55,624 nt of DNA from Hyphochytrium catenoides (taxonomy: Eukaryota; Sar; Hyphochytriomycetes; Hyphochytriales; Hyphochytriaceae), in NCBI GenBank assembly GCA_900088475.1, contig FLMG01002395.1, positions 1-55,624 on the forward strand, written 5' to 3'. The position numbers and the translations under genes were made by a program. The notes below the pieces were generated by a model. It was not told where the DNA came from and did not search any database. It was given only the letters and a program-made list of their open reading frames with translations. Numbering within the stretch: position 1 is the first letter of the stretch; every line of letters starts with the position of its first letter. Below, in pieces: positions 31,263 through 44,604 of this stretch.

Positions 31263-33047
31263 GGAGACTGAACCTAGTGCAGGTCAGCCCAGGTAATCCA
31301 CGGATATAAGCGTGTTTCCTTAAGCGGCTGGTCGGGGAAAAGGAGCCTTGAACAGAACTTTTAGTTGTAAGGGCCGCAAGCTTGATACGTGTTCTGCATT
31401 TGCGCACTTGCGTTTACAACCTCGCGCCAGCAGCTCAACTTTTGGAAAATTGGATACTGATGGCCAGCAGATGCAACAGGAGGTGTTTCCGAGTGCAGAG
31501 AATTTCTCAGCTCAGTGTATGGTCGAATGCAGAGATCTAGCTAGATGGATGTCCAGCAAGATAGGGCAGGGCCTAAGAGGAGTATCCCTTGGTCAATATG
31601 GCCATTGAAGGTTGATCACTCTTCCCCGCAACACAGAAGTGGCTGAAACTCTACGACAGATAAACAGTGGTGCGGCCTTGGCCAGTGAAGCAGCAGAACC
31701 TCATAATCTATGTAGAAAGCACGCTTTTCTCTCTTCTTCTTCAGCAAGAGAATCGCATGCGAAGGCTGATAGAACTAGGAACTAGAAGTTCTTGAAGGAG
31801 AAGCGATGTACCTTTTGCAATGTGAGAGCCAGCCCTGAGGATGGACAAGGCCTTTGGTCACCTAATAAACCTGTCTCTGGGACAGAGCGCGGGCAGCAAG
31901 CAGAGAGAGAGAGACAGAAAGAGAGAGAAACAGAGCTTGATAATACAATAGAGATGTGGGAGACAGAGAGGTCAGGGAGCGGGAGACAGAGCAGGTTAAC
32001 TCGACTTACAGGTAAAGTCAGAACCCTGGAAGTTGAACCTATACAATTGTACGAGTTTCAAAGGGTGGACCGACTCTGGTGAGAACTACCGACAACTCAA
32101 AAGGAAGAGACGGAGGTTGAACACGCCAGAAGCTTGTGATGGGCATGGAAGAGAGAGGCCAAGGAGAGAGGGGGAGGGAGGTTCTAGAATCCGAAGAGTA
32201 GGGCTTCAGAACGCAGGTTCCAAACCTGTATCCGGGTTAGCCAGATTCCCGAAAGGTCTCTGTTTATAATGATATGCAGGAGTCAGAAATGTTTTCCGGT
32301 TAACCAAATGGGCTCAAGTCAGCTGTTGGTCTCTTTTAGCACGATGCTGGCGCGTCATGCTCCTGATTCACCGCAATAGGCACGAAAAAGCGGAGTCTTT
32401 GGCAGTGGAGTTAGTGCTAAACTCCGCTAGCCAAGCAAGGAAGGGTTTGGACGATCTAGGCCAGTACCACGGAGAATTATTAGGTAATTATTGTGTTTCC
32501 TCGTTAGATTAACATTGCAGCGCGGTAAGTTATCAGGTATGTAAAATACCGGTAGAGGTCGGACCTGCAATTCAGCCTTTTACTAGGGCATCTGACGTGT
32601 TGTAGCGAGGGCTTGGATGAGACAGAGTGTCAGGGGAGGAGGAGGGACAAGAGATAAAGTAAGATTGGGTGGAAGATCTGCTGCTGTCTGGTCGGAAGAC
32701 TTCTCACGCCGCATCTTCAAGCCTGCGAACGATGGAAAGATCTGCGCTCGGACAACTGACCAAAAGGACAAGAAGAGCCGCCAAAGCCAAAGCGCTACGC
32801 TGGACCTTATGATTGATGAGCAAGCTGCCTTTCCCCTTCGCCCTTCACCACCTTGTCCCCTGTCTCAGACTGCAAAGGTCAGCTGATTGCTGAGTCCATG
32901 GACTAGGGGTGTCGGTGGTCTGGCTCTCTGTTTAGCTGCACATTTATCCTTGGCGAACTCCGTCAGAGATTATGCTCAGGGCCTTCACCTGTGACCGAAG
33001 GGTTATTAGGAGGCATCAATCTCCACCTATGACATACTGTGGTGGAT
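31263..33047. other. Spacer with a GA-rich tract
   Basis: This probably holds 5' parts of the orphan gene at its left end. A GA-rich low-complexity tract lies at about 31900-31945. No recognisable coding frame is seen. Confidence 0.4.
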
Positions 33048-36000
33048 CTACTTTGATGGATCTTGTAGAGGTATTTGATGTAAGGGCTCTCGGTTAGCGT
33101 CCAGATCAGTCACCACCTCGATTTGGACTTGAGCTTGCGAGGCCCTGTTTCCCAGAAGCCCGTCATGAGTCCCAACAACAGGTCCTCCGTTCAGTGCGGA
33201 GTCGATAAATATATGTATCTTTACATCGAAAGCAGAAGCTGATGTGTGTGTTCAGGCAAGTTGCTCCTTACCAGGCGTCGTCATCACTGAAAGTAAAGCT
33301 TCAAAGTGCAAAGGTCTTACTCGTACTAGGAAATGGGCCAACACTCTGTCCGATACCAGCTGGTTGAGAGGCGTACAGCTGAAAGATGTGGTTTGCCCAT
33401 CAGGATCAGCGGATGATGGACGAATGAGTGGAAGGAAGGGGAGATGCGAGTACAAAGTTGACCATCTCTGATACTGACTGATTGAAGAAGAAGGCGTGGC
33501 GACATCCAAAAATGTCAGGATCTCATAATCCGAGTTGCGAGGGAGTTCAATGGATCGTTCTCTCCTAAATGGATCAGCCATTCCCTCGGATCTAATAACT
33601 GTGGCTGATTTCTGCCCGTCTCTCCATTCCTCTACATAGACAGAATAATAGTCACGCCTTCTCCGGAGATCTTAATGATGTAACTTCTTTCATCACCTGA
33701 TTCTTGCACCGTCTCAACCAAACGGACATTGCACTTTCTCGGTGACGCCAACTCTCATCAGTAATGCTCCATTGCAAGCAGGAGAATCATTATTTAGTAC
33801 TGCATTGCAAGCAGGAGAAGTTTTACTAGCATATAACCAAGTTATATCCGTTGGCATGGTAGCTGGAAGAATTGACATCGATGATCTGGTTGGGAGTGTT
33901 GTTAGTGAGCATTGGTCGCCTCCTCGTGCTATTCGATAAATTGCCTCCTGCCTCTTGAGGACGGCTTATTCCTGAGCTATCTTTCGCAAACAGAGCATCT
34001 CTTGCAGGACGGAGAACTTTGGAAGGAGAAGAAGGGGTTTGCCAATTTGAGGTGTAGCGAGAATCCGCAAGGATGTTGAGATAGGAGTTGTTCTTCTGCT
34101 TGAGTTTCATTCTTGGCACCACTTGCGGCTGATCAAGGTCTAGAAATACTGATCTCCAGAGCTTGCTCTTCTAAAGGAACGTTGTGTTAGAGGATAAGTG
34201 TGTCACCTCCTCGGGTCTGGAAGTAGTATTCATCCGCAGCCAGCTCTGTAGAGGGTAAGTGAGAACATGTTAGCATCACATAGGGTGGGAAAACTTCCAA
34301 ATAACGGGCAGCATTAGCTTAAAAATCCTATAGAGAAGACCCAGGCAAGACTTCAAGATACGGTCATGGGTTGGGATATCAGCGAGGTGCCAGACCTGTT
34401 GGCCATCTGTCAGGGGCTCTCGCTATCGTCACCGTGCTGAGTTTATCATTTCTGCGAGTGCTGAGGGCGTCATAGTTCGGATGATAATCGCCAGAGACTG
34501 CGTCCTGCCGCTCTACTCTGGTCCTTGTCCTACTTTCCGGGCAGTTAACCGGCAAAGAAGAAGGTCGCGGACAAAGCACAGTTAAGGCTGGCAGGAGCCA
34601 CAGAGGAGAAAGTGCCACAAAGAAAGAAGAGCAGGGATGACAATGTCCATAGCCGACGCAGAACAACTACGAAGGGCGTAAAAGCATGACGATAACGTAG
34701 AATAGAGGGACCACAGTTTTGGGGAATAACATCGATGCCGAGGACTGTCCCTAACGCGAATAGCATCTGATAAGGAGGTTAACCTTTTCTGTTCCTTGTC
34801 GTAGTCCACAGAGCAAGGTACTCGCCTCACACTGCTGAGGCCCTGCTCGGCATTTGCTACATCATAAAGCGCGCTCTTGTAGCCCTCCTGCATTTCCACT
34901 TCGTCCCAAAGTGCCTCTTCTTCCTCCTTCCACCTTACGACGTGACTTAAGGTTACTCGTGGTTGATAATCTCAATATTCAAGAGACCTACCGTGGAGCC
35001 GCCTTCTCCATCCAACCTTTCTCCCTCCTCTTGTCCCGGCAAGTCCGCTCACCTGTTCCTCGTCCTTGGGGCTTGGCAGCAAACGGGACTTCAGTGACCG
35101 ACTCCTTATCCTGCAAGTCCTGTCAGTATTCTAGAACTTTTCTGGCCACTCTTATTTCACGCAGCTTCCGGTTCTGGCTTTGTTCAGCACTAGCATTACC
35201 TGCTTTTTATTCTCGGCCGTGTCCCTGCCCTGCATTCTGCCAAGATCGGGGACTCCTCGTACTCGCTGTTCCACGAGCTTGAACGAAGGTTCCAGGAGTA
35301 CTTCCTCTTTATCCGGTATCTCTGTAACGGAGTCTCCGTTTCTCCAACGAAGCGTACGCGAGAAGGATGGACCTTTGGTCTACCAGCCACGGCCCGGGCT
35401 AGGTCAGTTATTAGGAAGTGCTTGGGTACAAGAAGGCAGAGTACCTTTTGTTTATGCAACTGTTCCCCAGAGGTTGTATGATCCGAGAAAGAACTGTCAG
35501 GCGTGTTGGAGTCTTCCAGTAACGTATCATGGAGGCCCAACAACGAGAAGGTGTGAGATATGACACTGGGTCTCACAGCGCCAATGGAGGGAGATATCTG
35601 CAAAACGTCGCCTTCCCTTTCCTGGCGAAGGAATAGGAAAGAAAGCTTAGTCGTAGCGACCGGACCTGAGATAGACAAAAAGAGCACGGTAACTGGATGG
35701 TAATCTATCTTACCGAATCCTTAGACTCTATGGCGGCCGTGAAAGAAACCGGCCGTTGGCCATGAGGTCCAAAGTGTCCATCTCTGCCCGTCCGCTGAAA
35801 TGCAGGCAACCCGCAGAGCAATGGATGTATAAGATACGGAAGGGCACAGGTGAAGGAAGTCGAACTTTATATGAAGGATGGAGGGCCAGAGCGCGTAAGA
35901 AGGCAGAACGGCTCCAGGAAAACCCTTGAAACCCGAAAGGGTAAAGAAACAAAGAATCGAAGGGACATAGGTAGGCATTTCAGAGTTGGTGAGGTTGCCT

Positions 36001-39000
36001 TTTCCTGCTGCTTTCCCTTTACCTTTCCAAAGCTGTAAGCTGGACCATGGCGGAATTTGGACAATCTCCGGCTTAACATACTAAGGATCTTCCCCCCAAA
36101 ATAGTAGCCTGGTCCCCTAAGTCTTTTCTTCCTGCCCTCCTCTTCCAGTCGCTTCCAACCTTTTCCTTTCACTCTAGATACTTCCCTGCCTCGCTGCAGT
36201 TTCATAGGTTCTACCTGCGGGACCTGTTATCGGAGACCAAAGCAGGAGGAAGGAGGCCTGTTAAGTAGTGTAGACAGACAAAGGGGATGCGAGCTAGAGG
36301 CAGCGAGAAAGAGTAAGTGGAAGAACCAAACGGGACGTCAACCTTTGAGGCCAGAAGCCAAGGTTGATGAAAGGAGGTCTCGTAGTAATCCACAGGTAAA
36401 GAGGAGTTCCCTTTTGCCCGGCGACGCTCTGCGCTCTTGGCCATTCTACCGTGCGGGTGCGGATAGTAACGGAAGACCTGACAGAGACGGGTGATCAGTC
36501 AAGACGCTTTCATACTACATTACAGTCCATCTATCCCTGAAATAAGCGTGGGTCTGTCCTTACCGGCTTTCGACTCCTCCAAAATCTGGCATACAAAGAT
36601 CCAGCTCCACGATGGTTCTCTGTCTTCCTTGACTGTTGCTGCTGTTCACTCACTAAAGACAAAAGACTGATCAGCCTCACAGCCGAGCATACAGATGCTA
36701 TATATATATCCTAGAAGGTCCTTTTACTTCCTTGCCCAGTCATCTGATCCCTCCCTATGAAGCTCTTCCCCTGGCACATAGCTGGCATGCTATTCTCTTT
36801 CTCTCACCTGCATCGTCTACCCACTGCTGATGTCGTTGGCTCAGTAACCAGTCTCCGGCTCGGACGCCAAGCTTAAGACTAAGCTCTTCATACTTGGAGC
36901 TGTCGATGACTTGTCTATGCGTTCGCCGATAATCAGCGGCCAAGGAGTTTATGTGCTCCCTAAACTGTGGGACGCCTGCAACAATTGTCACAAGTTAAGA
37001 TATATAAAATGGGCAGATGCAACGTCCGGCGGGTGCGAAAAAAAGGTTAAGTGGGATCGCACAGGAGGACCATTAAGATATCTACTCGGTGCTGGTAGAG
37101 TGACAAGTCTTTGTTGGCTATCATACCTCTCACCCTGCGTTCCACCGCTCTGTGGCTAACGTGATAGCGCGTTGGGGACGGCAGATCTTGCACCGCCTTC
37201 GCCATGGGTCTGGTCTTGCTTTTGGGACGGATGATGACTGACGGCTGCCTTCTGCGCGTTGACAGCAATTCATCTCGCCTCTCGGCTTAGAATATCGCCA
37301 TATGTACGGTGTTAGCCATAGACATAACAAAAAGGACAACAAGCGCACGTATTACTTGTCTCAGCTCTGACGGCTTCTCCCACAATCCCACTATAATGAG
37401 GCAGTGACCGGAAGTTCTTTCCATTTCGGTTGATGGTCTTCTGCAAACAGCGACAGGGTTGCCTACAGCAAGACGAACACGGTGGAATGCGAAGAGCGCT
37501 GATCCGCCTACGTATGAGCTTGTCGGCAGCGTAGACGTCATAAGATCCGGGCCCTGCGTTTATAAGCAAGCTTCAGAACAGCTTCTCTTTTCTCTCTTCC
37601 TGCCTTAGAGTTCCCAAACAATCTTCAAACTCTATCCGTTCTTTACATGTCCGTTTGCTTGTCTGTGGGAATCTTCGCTATTCTGGCCTTGTAAGCCGCT
37701 CTCTGCTGGCCCACAATCCCCCTCTAGCACTTTTGATGTCGGCGATGCGTGGCGGTCTACCATCACTTACCTGTTCTAGAGCGGACTCTGCTAATTTGTC
37801 GTTTTTGCTTGTTTCCCTTTATAACAGCGCTGGAAGGTCGCAACCTGGTCCACTTGAAGTTGGGTTGATAATATCCTGGGCCCAAATGTTCCGAGAAATG
37901 TTTCTTGGCCTCATGCTGGCGTTTAAGCGCTAGCTGTCGACCATTCTACAGAAAGGCCAGTTGCTCCTCTTAGCTAATGATGGAGAAGTAGAAAGCTCCC
38001 TTGAAAGGGTGATAACGCTCTCGGCTGGTCAGAGACGGCGATCGTAAAGCAGCTTACCAGTGCCGTTTGTGGTCGGAATAGGAGTGACTGGGCTCCGGTT
38101 CTGTTACTTAGTAATCTATCATTAGCCAATGACGACGTGGTTGAGCTGTGCGCCGAAGCAGGCTCCATTGCTCTGATCATCTCTAAGACTTCCTCCGGAG
38201 TCCACCTGCTGCTTCTCTTCCTAGAACCGCTACCTTGCGCCTTAGAATCTGGACTTTTCCAGGATTCTCTCAGCAATCTGTAAAAGGCGAGACGCGCCTC
38301 TATAGACCAGGTGTTCTTGTAGGTCTCCAATGAAGGAGGAAAGGGAGTATGACGTGGAAGACAGCCTCCTACAACTCTCCTGCTTGTCACGGTCTTGAGG
38401 CTGGTTAGACATTACGTTAAGAACGCCAGTGCTCTCTTGAAGCTGAGCTTACCTCTGGGGCCGACCTCTCTGTCGAACCGAGTGCTACAGGACCTTTCTT
38501 CCCTTGTCTCTCACCAAAGACGCTCCGGGGTGCCCTCGAGAAGGTCCCTCGCAGGTGATTGTTGTGTGGAAGTACCTTCCTAGGAGGGGCCTAACGTATG
38601 AATCAGCTTCAGTCACAGCTAAAATTCACGCAAGCATCAATGTCCGTACCCTCCTTGCCTGTCTAGGCATCAAGGCAGGTTCTGGACTTCTTTGAAAGGC
38701 AGAGGAACTGTGAGTATTTGAGGTACCAAGCGCAGCTGCACAAAATGTGGTGGCATTTAAAGTCTGTGCCACAACCTCAATCAAATCAGTGTGTACATTG
38801 GGCTCTTTACGTTCACCCTCTGCCTCTTCGTGACAAGGACAAGGACACTCCATGTGGCAAAGATCAGAGCATATATCACAGCAAAGAAGATCTTTCTGTG
38901 CGCCTTCCACGCCTTCAATCGCGCCATTCTCGGCTAATAAGGAGCTGGATCGGCTTTTATGGCTCTTCTTATCATCGGGTTCCAATCTCCACTCGCCCGT

Positions 39001-39905
39001 AGTGATAGCTTCGGCCTCCTCGAGTTGGTGATGAGTAGCCGCGGATGGTCCATTGTTAGGAGGAGCAACAGGCTGATGACACAGACATTCGCACTTCATC
39101 CAACAGGTTGCATCACAAGGACAAGAATCGTCATCTGGTGCGCCACTTGGCAGGCTTGTGCCGTCAGCAGCAAGTAAAGAGTTCGCTGGGATGGTTTCGT
39201 TTTCTTTGTCCTTGACGGACTCGGATCGCATTCCACGTTCCTCCGTCTTGTTATCCCTGCAGCTCTGACCTGACTTTCTGTTTCCCCTGGGTCGTTGGGT
39301 TAGTCTGGACCCTGCGTGATTCTCCTGCCCGAATCGCGGACTTTCCCAATAAGACCCTGGCCCTGAACCCATTCTTCTCTCCAGCTGCCTGGCAATTCGA
39401 AGACTGACACTCTTATGGGCGCCATTTGTTTCTGCATGGCACGATGCTAACCCACCAGGCCCCAGTAGGGGCCCTTGGACCTTTCCATGTAAGTACTGGC
39501 CACGTAAATTCAAGGTAAGAGTCCAGCTCGTCAATAGCTGGAAGAGCTACCTACCTTGTAGCTTCTCTCGACATCCAAAGGAGCTGGATTCGTCGTTGAT
39601 GACACATTCGTGGCTCGATCTCCACGCCGAGCTCGCGAGAAGGAGAAAGCGGGTCCGTCGCCTGTAGATTCCCCTGGTCTTGGTCTTTTCAAAAGCTTTC
39701 CTGTCTCCTTCACAGCCTGTGATGTATAGAATTGGGTCAGGCTAGAGATACATCCGGTCAATCGTTGTTGGGAAACCTGTAACTTATCCCTTGTGGTGGA
39801 GACTCCAGGCAAGAGGGACCAAAGGCCAGTTATCTCTGCGTCAAGCTGGTCCAAAACGCTTCCAAGTTCCTCGGATACCCGCAGTAGATGATCCGGATCT
39901 ATCAT
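33048..39905 (-). CDS. Large sperm-tail PG-rich repeat (STPGR) protein with cysteine modules, many exons
   Basis: STPGR (Shippo) repeats, Pro-Gly-Pro-x-Tyr turns, mark proteins bound to flagellar or cytoskeletal microtubules. Exon 1 (39905-39555) encodes a helical start (MIDPDHLLRVSEELGSVL) and GDGPAFSFSRA. Exon 2 (39495-38650) has GSGPGSYWESPRFGQENH, then two cysteine clusters (CPCDATCWMKCECLCH and CCDICSDLCHMECPCPCH). Later in-frame exons add an Arg/Pro-rich segment, HLGPGYYQPNFKWTRLRP (about 37870), NAGPGSYDVYAADKLIRR (about 37550), LPSPTRYHVSHRA, HRGAGSLYARFWR, LPVDYYETSFHQPW (about 36390), RGPGYYFGGK and RHGPAYSFGK (about 36100-36010), and SGDYHPNYDALSTRR (about 34475). The last exons encode an unassigned region (NSDYEILTFLDVA, then FDVKIHIFIDSALNGGPVV) ending at a TAG at 33048. 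Most junctions keep GT-AG and phase; one or two around 34930 are unresolved. It could be two adjacent genes, but phases connect across most of the span. Confidence 0.65.
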
Positions 39906-42689
39906 TTCCAGCGCCACTGGGTGGTCGAAGCCCTAAACTCGCCTGTCTTCCTACTGAATGCTCCAAATGGCTCCTAGCTAGAGCTCCACCAGTTATTCCA
40001 AGGACGCTGCCGTGCCTAGCCTCCGAGGCAGGCTCTTGCGCATGGACCAAAAGTGACTCTCTAAAAGATTGTCTGGACCTGACAGCAGAGACTTGGCTCA
40101 GAAAAGAACAGGGCAGCGGGTGAGGCTCTCTAGTGCCTGGCCCCACGCGGCTTCACAGCGTATGAAGGGAAGTGTCTCAAGCTTTATAGAGAAGTCCACT
40201 AACTAATCCATCCATCAGAACCCACCTTTCCCTTCGGACGTAACGTTTCGGCAGGATCAGGAGCCGCTAACGGACAGAAGCTGCGTCCTTTCGTCCTTTC
40301 CTCTGTCCGAAATGCCACTGATCACGTCATCACCATCATCATAAGAAGAGGGATCACTTACTCCTACTAGTCTGTTGCTTCTTATCATGATGAGCACGAC
40401 GGGTCGAATGCTCGCTCTCAGAGATAGAGCAGCAGATCTGGTCGCGCGGCACTATCTCCTCTTCTTATTACTTCAATCAACAGGTACGCCATTGATGCTG
40501 AGACGGCTACCTTCTTGTGGCTGAGAACACTGTTAACAACAACGGAGAGATGCAACACTGTTCGCCGGAAGAATGAGTGATGACCAGAGGCTATTTTTGT
40601 CACTGCGTGCTGCAGAGCAGAGCATATGAAGATAGACGGCGCACTGACTGACGGAGGTTTATGGATGACGACGAGTAGGTTGTTGGCAGTCTAAGCCAAG
40701 GAAACACGGGCAAACCGAAGTGCCATATGATGGGGCCTAAGCTGCGTCTTTTGAATGTTGGTTGCCTGAAGGGGGCAACAGGGGGCAGAAGGGAGCCTCT
40801 CTCGCTTCCGGAAGTACATGACCTTCGGTCGATTACAGCCTCTTCTGGGCACTCTAAAACAGAGTAGCACATGCCCCTTATCCTACCCGCCTGTGTAGAT
40901 AAGATAATGAAGAAGGATGGAGGCAGGAAAGTGTAGTTCTAGATGACGTAAGTTAGGTACGGGACATTGGGAGAGCTGACACATCTATCAGTCCAATTTG
41001 ATGACTAAACGGTTTAGCAGGCCCCGATGGAGCTACCTGCATTCTAAGCAGTCTTATACGAGGCAAAGTCGCTTTATCCAGATTTGCCGTAGCTGCCAAC
41101 AGAGCGACTTAAAGGATGTATCAGTGATCTTCATAAGAGCTCCTTCATCATGCGTAACTGGTCAAGCCGCCTAATGAATATTAGCACTGCTTTTAAACAA
41201 GTTCAGCTAACGAGGAACTACTTCGTAATGATTGGCGTACTATCGTGCATGTGTTCCCGCCCACCCTGTCTTCTTGTGTTATCTATCCAAGTTCGGTAAG
41301 TGTAGACACCTCACATTGGTAAGACTCAGTTCGTGCTTTGACTGATCCTTTGCTTGGCGATAGTAGGTGCTAGAGCATCAACCTTCATAGGCCTGACACA
41401 GCCCTTCTAGCCGTAGAAAATGCCATCGTTCATTGTATAATGTTAATAAGAGAGGCAGATAATACTACTCCTCTCTATTAAAGGCCTTTCAACAACACCT
41501 CGTGCTCTTGGCCAACAACACCTCTCCACGATAATGAAGCCTACAGATCATGGGACGTCAAGGAGGAACTGACCCACTGTGCTCCACTGGTAGCAGACGA
41601 TGGTCAAGCCCTAGTTCATCCCTCGACGCATAGGCATCTTCATCTGTTTTGCAGTCTGCCTGTCTGGAAGGGAGAGGTATGATCGAATGTGAAGAGTGAG
41701 TGTACTTAATGGCTAAAGAGCTGGCTCTCTCTCTTCTCCCACTCTGACGGACAAATAACCGACCGCGTTTGCTGATGGTTGGACAGAGATCTCAGGGCAG
41801 ACACAACAAACCCAAACAGCAGGGCAGAAGAGTGTGTAAGCGTCACAACTCGAGGAGAAAGAGCTTGAAGAGATATTGTGATAATAAGTAAATCTGAGGC
41901 ATATGCTAATAGTATGCCAAACGCCGGACAGGTAGAGTGAGTTGAGACATGGCCTGACGACAAACGTGGCTGTTTGTTGGGACGTTAGTGACCGGGTTTG
42001 AAATCCACATTTCTTGCCCTGTGGTCAATTCACAGCCGGGACGACCCTAGAGGAGGCAAAGAACTAAGGCTACAAAGTAAGCGGCAAATTTTACAAATTG
42101 GATAATGTGAATTATCTCCCGAAATGAATCTGTTGGCCTCCATTTTTCACAAATGGCGTTGTGAATGTAAGGACTGACGATGCGGGTTTTAGAAGCCAGA
42201 TAAATAAGTGTGAAGAGAGGCAGACTGCGAGAGAGAGAAAGAGAGAGAGGTGAGAAACCGCAGCCAGAGAAACAGAAGGGGAGAGAAACAGACAGAGTTG
42301 TAGAGAGAGTGGAAGGGAGAGAGAGAGAGAGAGATGAGAGAGAGAGGACATTCAGGTTCCCACAGATCAAACTGGACCTTCAAAAAAGCATTCGACTGCT
42401 TGTAATCTTCTGCTGCTCACATCTCGCTCGCGGTCACGCGCGCACCAGCTTGGCGAGAAAACTCAGATCAGGAAATTGATTGCTCTGTTACCGACGCCGA
42501 CGTAACCGCACTGTTTCGCTCCCTCGGCTTCTGAGGGTCCACCATCATCGCGAGGCGGCGTGTAGAGCTGAGTTGAGGTCACGCAGCTTTAGACGTTCAT
42601 ACATGACGCTCCAGGCAGTGCAGCGTATATTTTGACTCTCTCTGCTTCTATATGTCTGATGGCTGCAGCTAGGAAAGCAACCAGGTAGA
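39906..42689. other. Divergent spacer between STPGR and zinc-finger genes
   Basis: No recognisable gene lies in this 2.8 kb. Frames on the minus strand at 40600-40872 and 41706-41963 lack domain features. A GA/CT microsatellite sits at 42222-42346. Upstream exons or promoters for either neighbour are possible. Confidence 0.4.
42222..42346. repeat. GA-rich microsatellite
   Basis: Interrupted (GA)n runs, including GAGAGAGAAAGAGAGAGAGG near 42230 and a purer run near 42315-42348, lie about 350 bp upstream of the zinc-finger start. Confidence 0.9.
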
Positions 42690-44242
42690 ATGTTTATAGC
42701 TGAACGGCGAACCGCCAACCTGGCAATGGACAATCCCTATCGTGAGCGGAGCTTTCCATCCAATCATTATCCTGGCACGAAAAGTCCTAACAGTTACCAT
42801 GATCAAGAACAAGATGACGCTCTGACTGGAGGGAAGAATGGTTCCATGTCCAGAAGACCGAAGACTCATCCCTGCACCTTCGAGGGATGCGGGAAGAGTT
42901 TTGACTCCAAATGGGCCCTCGTCCGGTACGGATAGAACTATGAAGTGTCTCGGACTCGATATGTGACATCGACTGTCTTCTCCAACTTACGTTAGGCATG
43001 TTAGAACTCATACTGGAGAGAAGCCATTTCCATGTGAGCATCCTGGCTGCACCAAGTCGTTCGCAGAGAAATCAGCTATGACAAGGTAAAACCTCTGTAC
43101 TCCGAGTCTCAAGGGTGCGTTCAACTGACCTCTGGCGGTGCAACAGACATCTGCAGACGCACTCGTCTGCTAAGCCGTACAAATGTCATTATGAGGGATG
43201 TGGTAAGAGCTTCAAGGGGAAAGAGTACCTAGGTAAGCTGTTACCTTGGCGAGGATATAACGCTCAGTGCCCCATTGACGGAGATGTTGCTGCAGAATTT
43301 CACCTCAAGATTCACGCTGAGGGCAATCCATACGCCTGTCCACACCCCAGTTGTGCTAAGACGTTCTGCAGCCCTAAGAGTCTGAAAAAGCACATTCGCC
43401 TCTGGCACAATCCTGGCGGCAAGAGTACTTCAGTGTATGTTGTTTGGCCTTCTTAGTGCTGTCATCCTGGAAGGTTCTGTGTCATTTCATGCGATCGCTT
43501 CTTGCTAGATACGGACCGAGAAGCTTTACCTCTGTTAGTGCAGCCAATGTTACCCTAACTTTTCATCTAACCGATCCTCTCGATAGTGAGCAGCAGCTCC
43601 GCGAGCGCATTATCAAGATGACCAATAGAAATAAAGAGAAGCAGCAGAAGGCTGATGCGCTAGTGAAGGCGCTGACCATCCAAATCAAGCAGCTAAAGAA
43701 AGAAGTGGGAGCACTGAAGAGGCGACTTGGAGAGTAAGTCTTATTGCATATTATGCTTTTAGAGTAGAAGTTCTGGCAAGGAAGGCACCCCAGAGCGGGG
43801 ATTTGGAACATATGTGTCGGAGAGGAATACCATGAGGTTGAATGCGTAGGAGGGTGGGAGCATGTTGATATGGTCGGTGTATTATTGAGGCCACTTTGTA
43901 ATGGGAGGAGCAAAACGATCCTTCTTGAAGACACTCAGGACATTATCCCTCACGAACAGGCCCTACGAATCTGAAGAGGAAGAGGAGGACCTCGAGGGCA
44001 ACACACCGACGCAACCGGTACCATTCTACACCACCTATACCTCTCAGGTCCCTGAGCGCAATGGCGAAGTCCCAGAAGTAACAACGAAGAAGCAAGCCAC
44101 TGACGAGGAAGAGGACGACGAGGAGGATTTTGATGACGAAGACGATGAAGAGGACGACGAGGAGGGAGAGGAGGATATGGAAGAAGAAGAGGATGAAACG
44201 GATGCTGTCTCTAAGCCCGCTAAACGAAGTCGTCGCAGCTAA
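42690..44242 (+). CDS. Four-finger C2H2 zinc-finger protein with coiled coil and acidic tail
   Basis: This is a putative DNA- or RNA-binding regulator. The ATG at 42690 begins a Ser/Pro/Tyr-rich leader; a second ATG at 42726 is possible. Fingers of the TFIIIA/YY1 type follow: [20 protein letters not shown], then an intron at 42926, then [39 protein letters not shown], and [14 protein letters not shown] ending [15 protein letters not shown]-type linkers and introns inside the fingers are visible. A coiled coil follows ([20 protein letters not shown]... to RRLGE, 43588-43735). After a further intron (about 43736-43954) comes a long Glu/Asp tail (44105-44205) and a basic end (KPAKRSRRS), probably a nuclear localisation signal. 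All exon phases agree. Target sites are unknown. The acidic tail could activate transcription or contact histones. Confidence 0.88.
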
Positions 44243-44604
44243 GGAGGCATGGTCCTCAGATTTAGCTTATTCCAGTCTGCAGCTACAGAACGATCTGTGC
44301 CTGTTCTAAGTTATATGCCATTGATTTATTTCTTACACCCACTCGTAGCCCCTTTACGCCTTATAAATAACGGGTGGCGGATGAATGAATAGATGAATAG
44401 TGTATGGCAAACACGCCATGGCTATGCGTAGAATTGGGGCCGGGAGACTAGAGATCTACCAAGCAAAGACTTCAATCGCTGGAAACAGATAGACGAGTGC
44501 TTCATGTCTGCTTCTTCGCCCAATCACCAAACATTAGTTCGTAGTCTTCAACCTGTCTCTGATCAAGCTATTCAGTATGAGGGAACGGGCTTTGAGACTC
44601 TAGC

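Noticed and set aside
32200-32250. GGTTCCAAACC resembling a tRNA T-arm
   Set aside because: No matching acceptor stem, D-arm or anticodon arm at the right spacing.
42047-42383. Serine/leucine-rich minus-strand frames of 64-107 codons
   Set aside because: They are translations of the GA/CT microsatellite.
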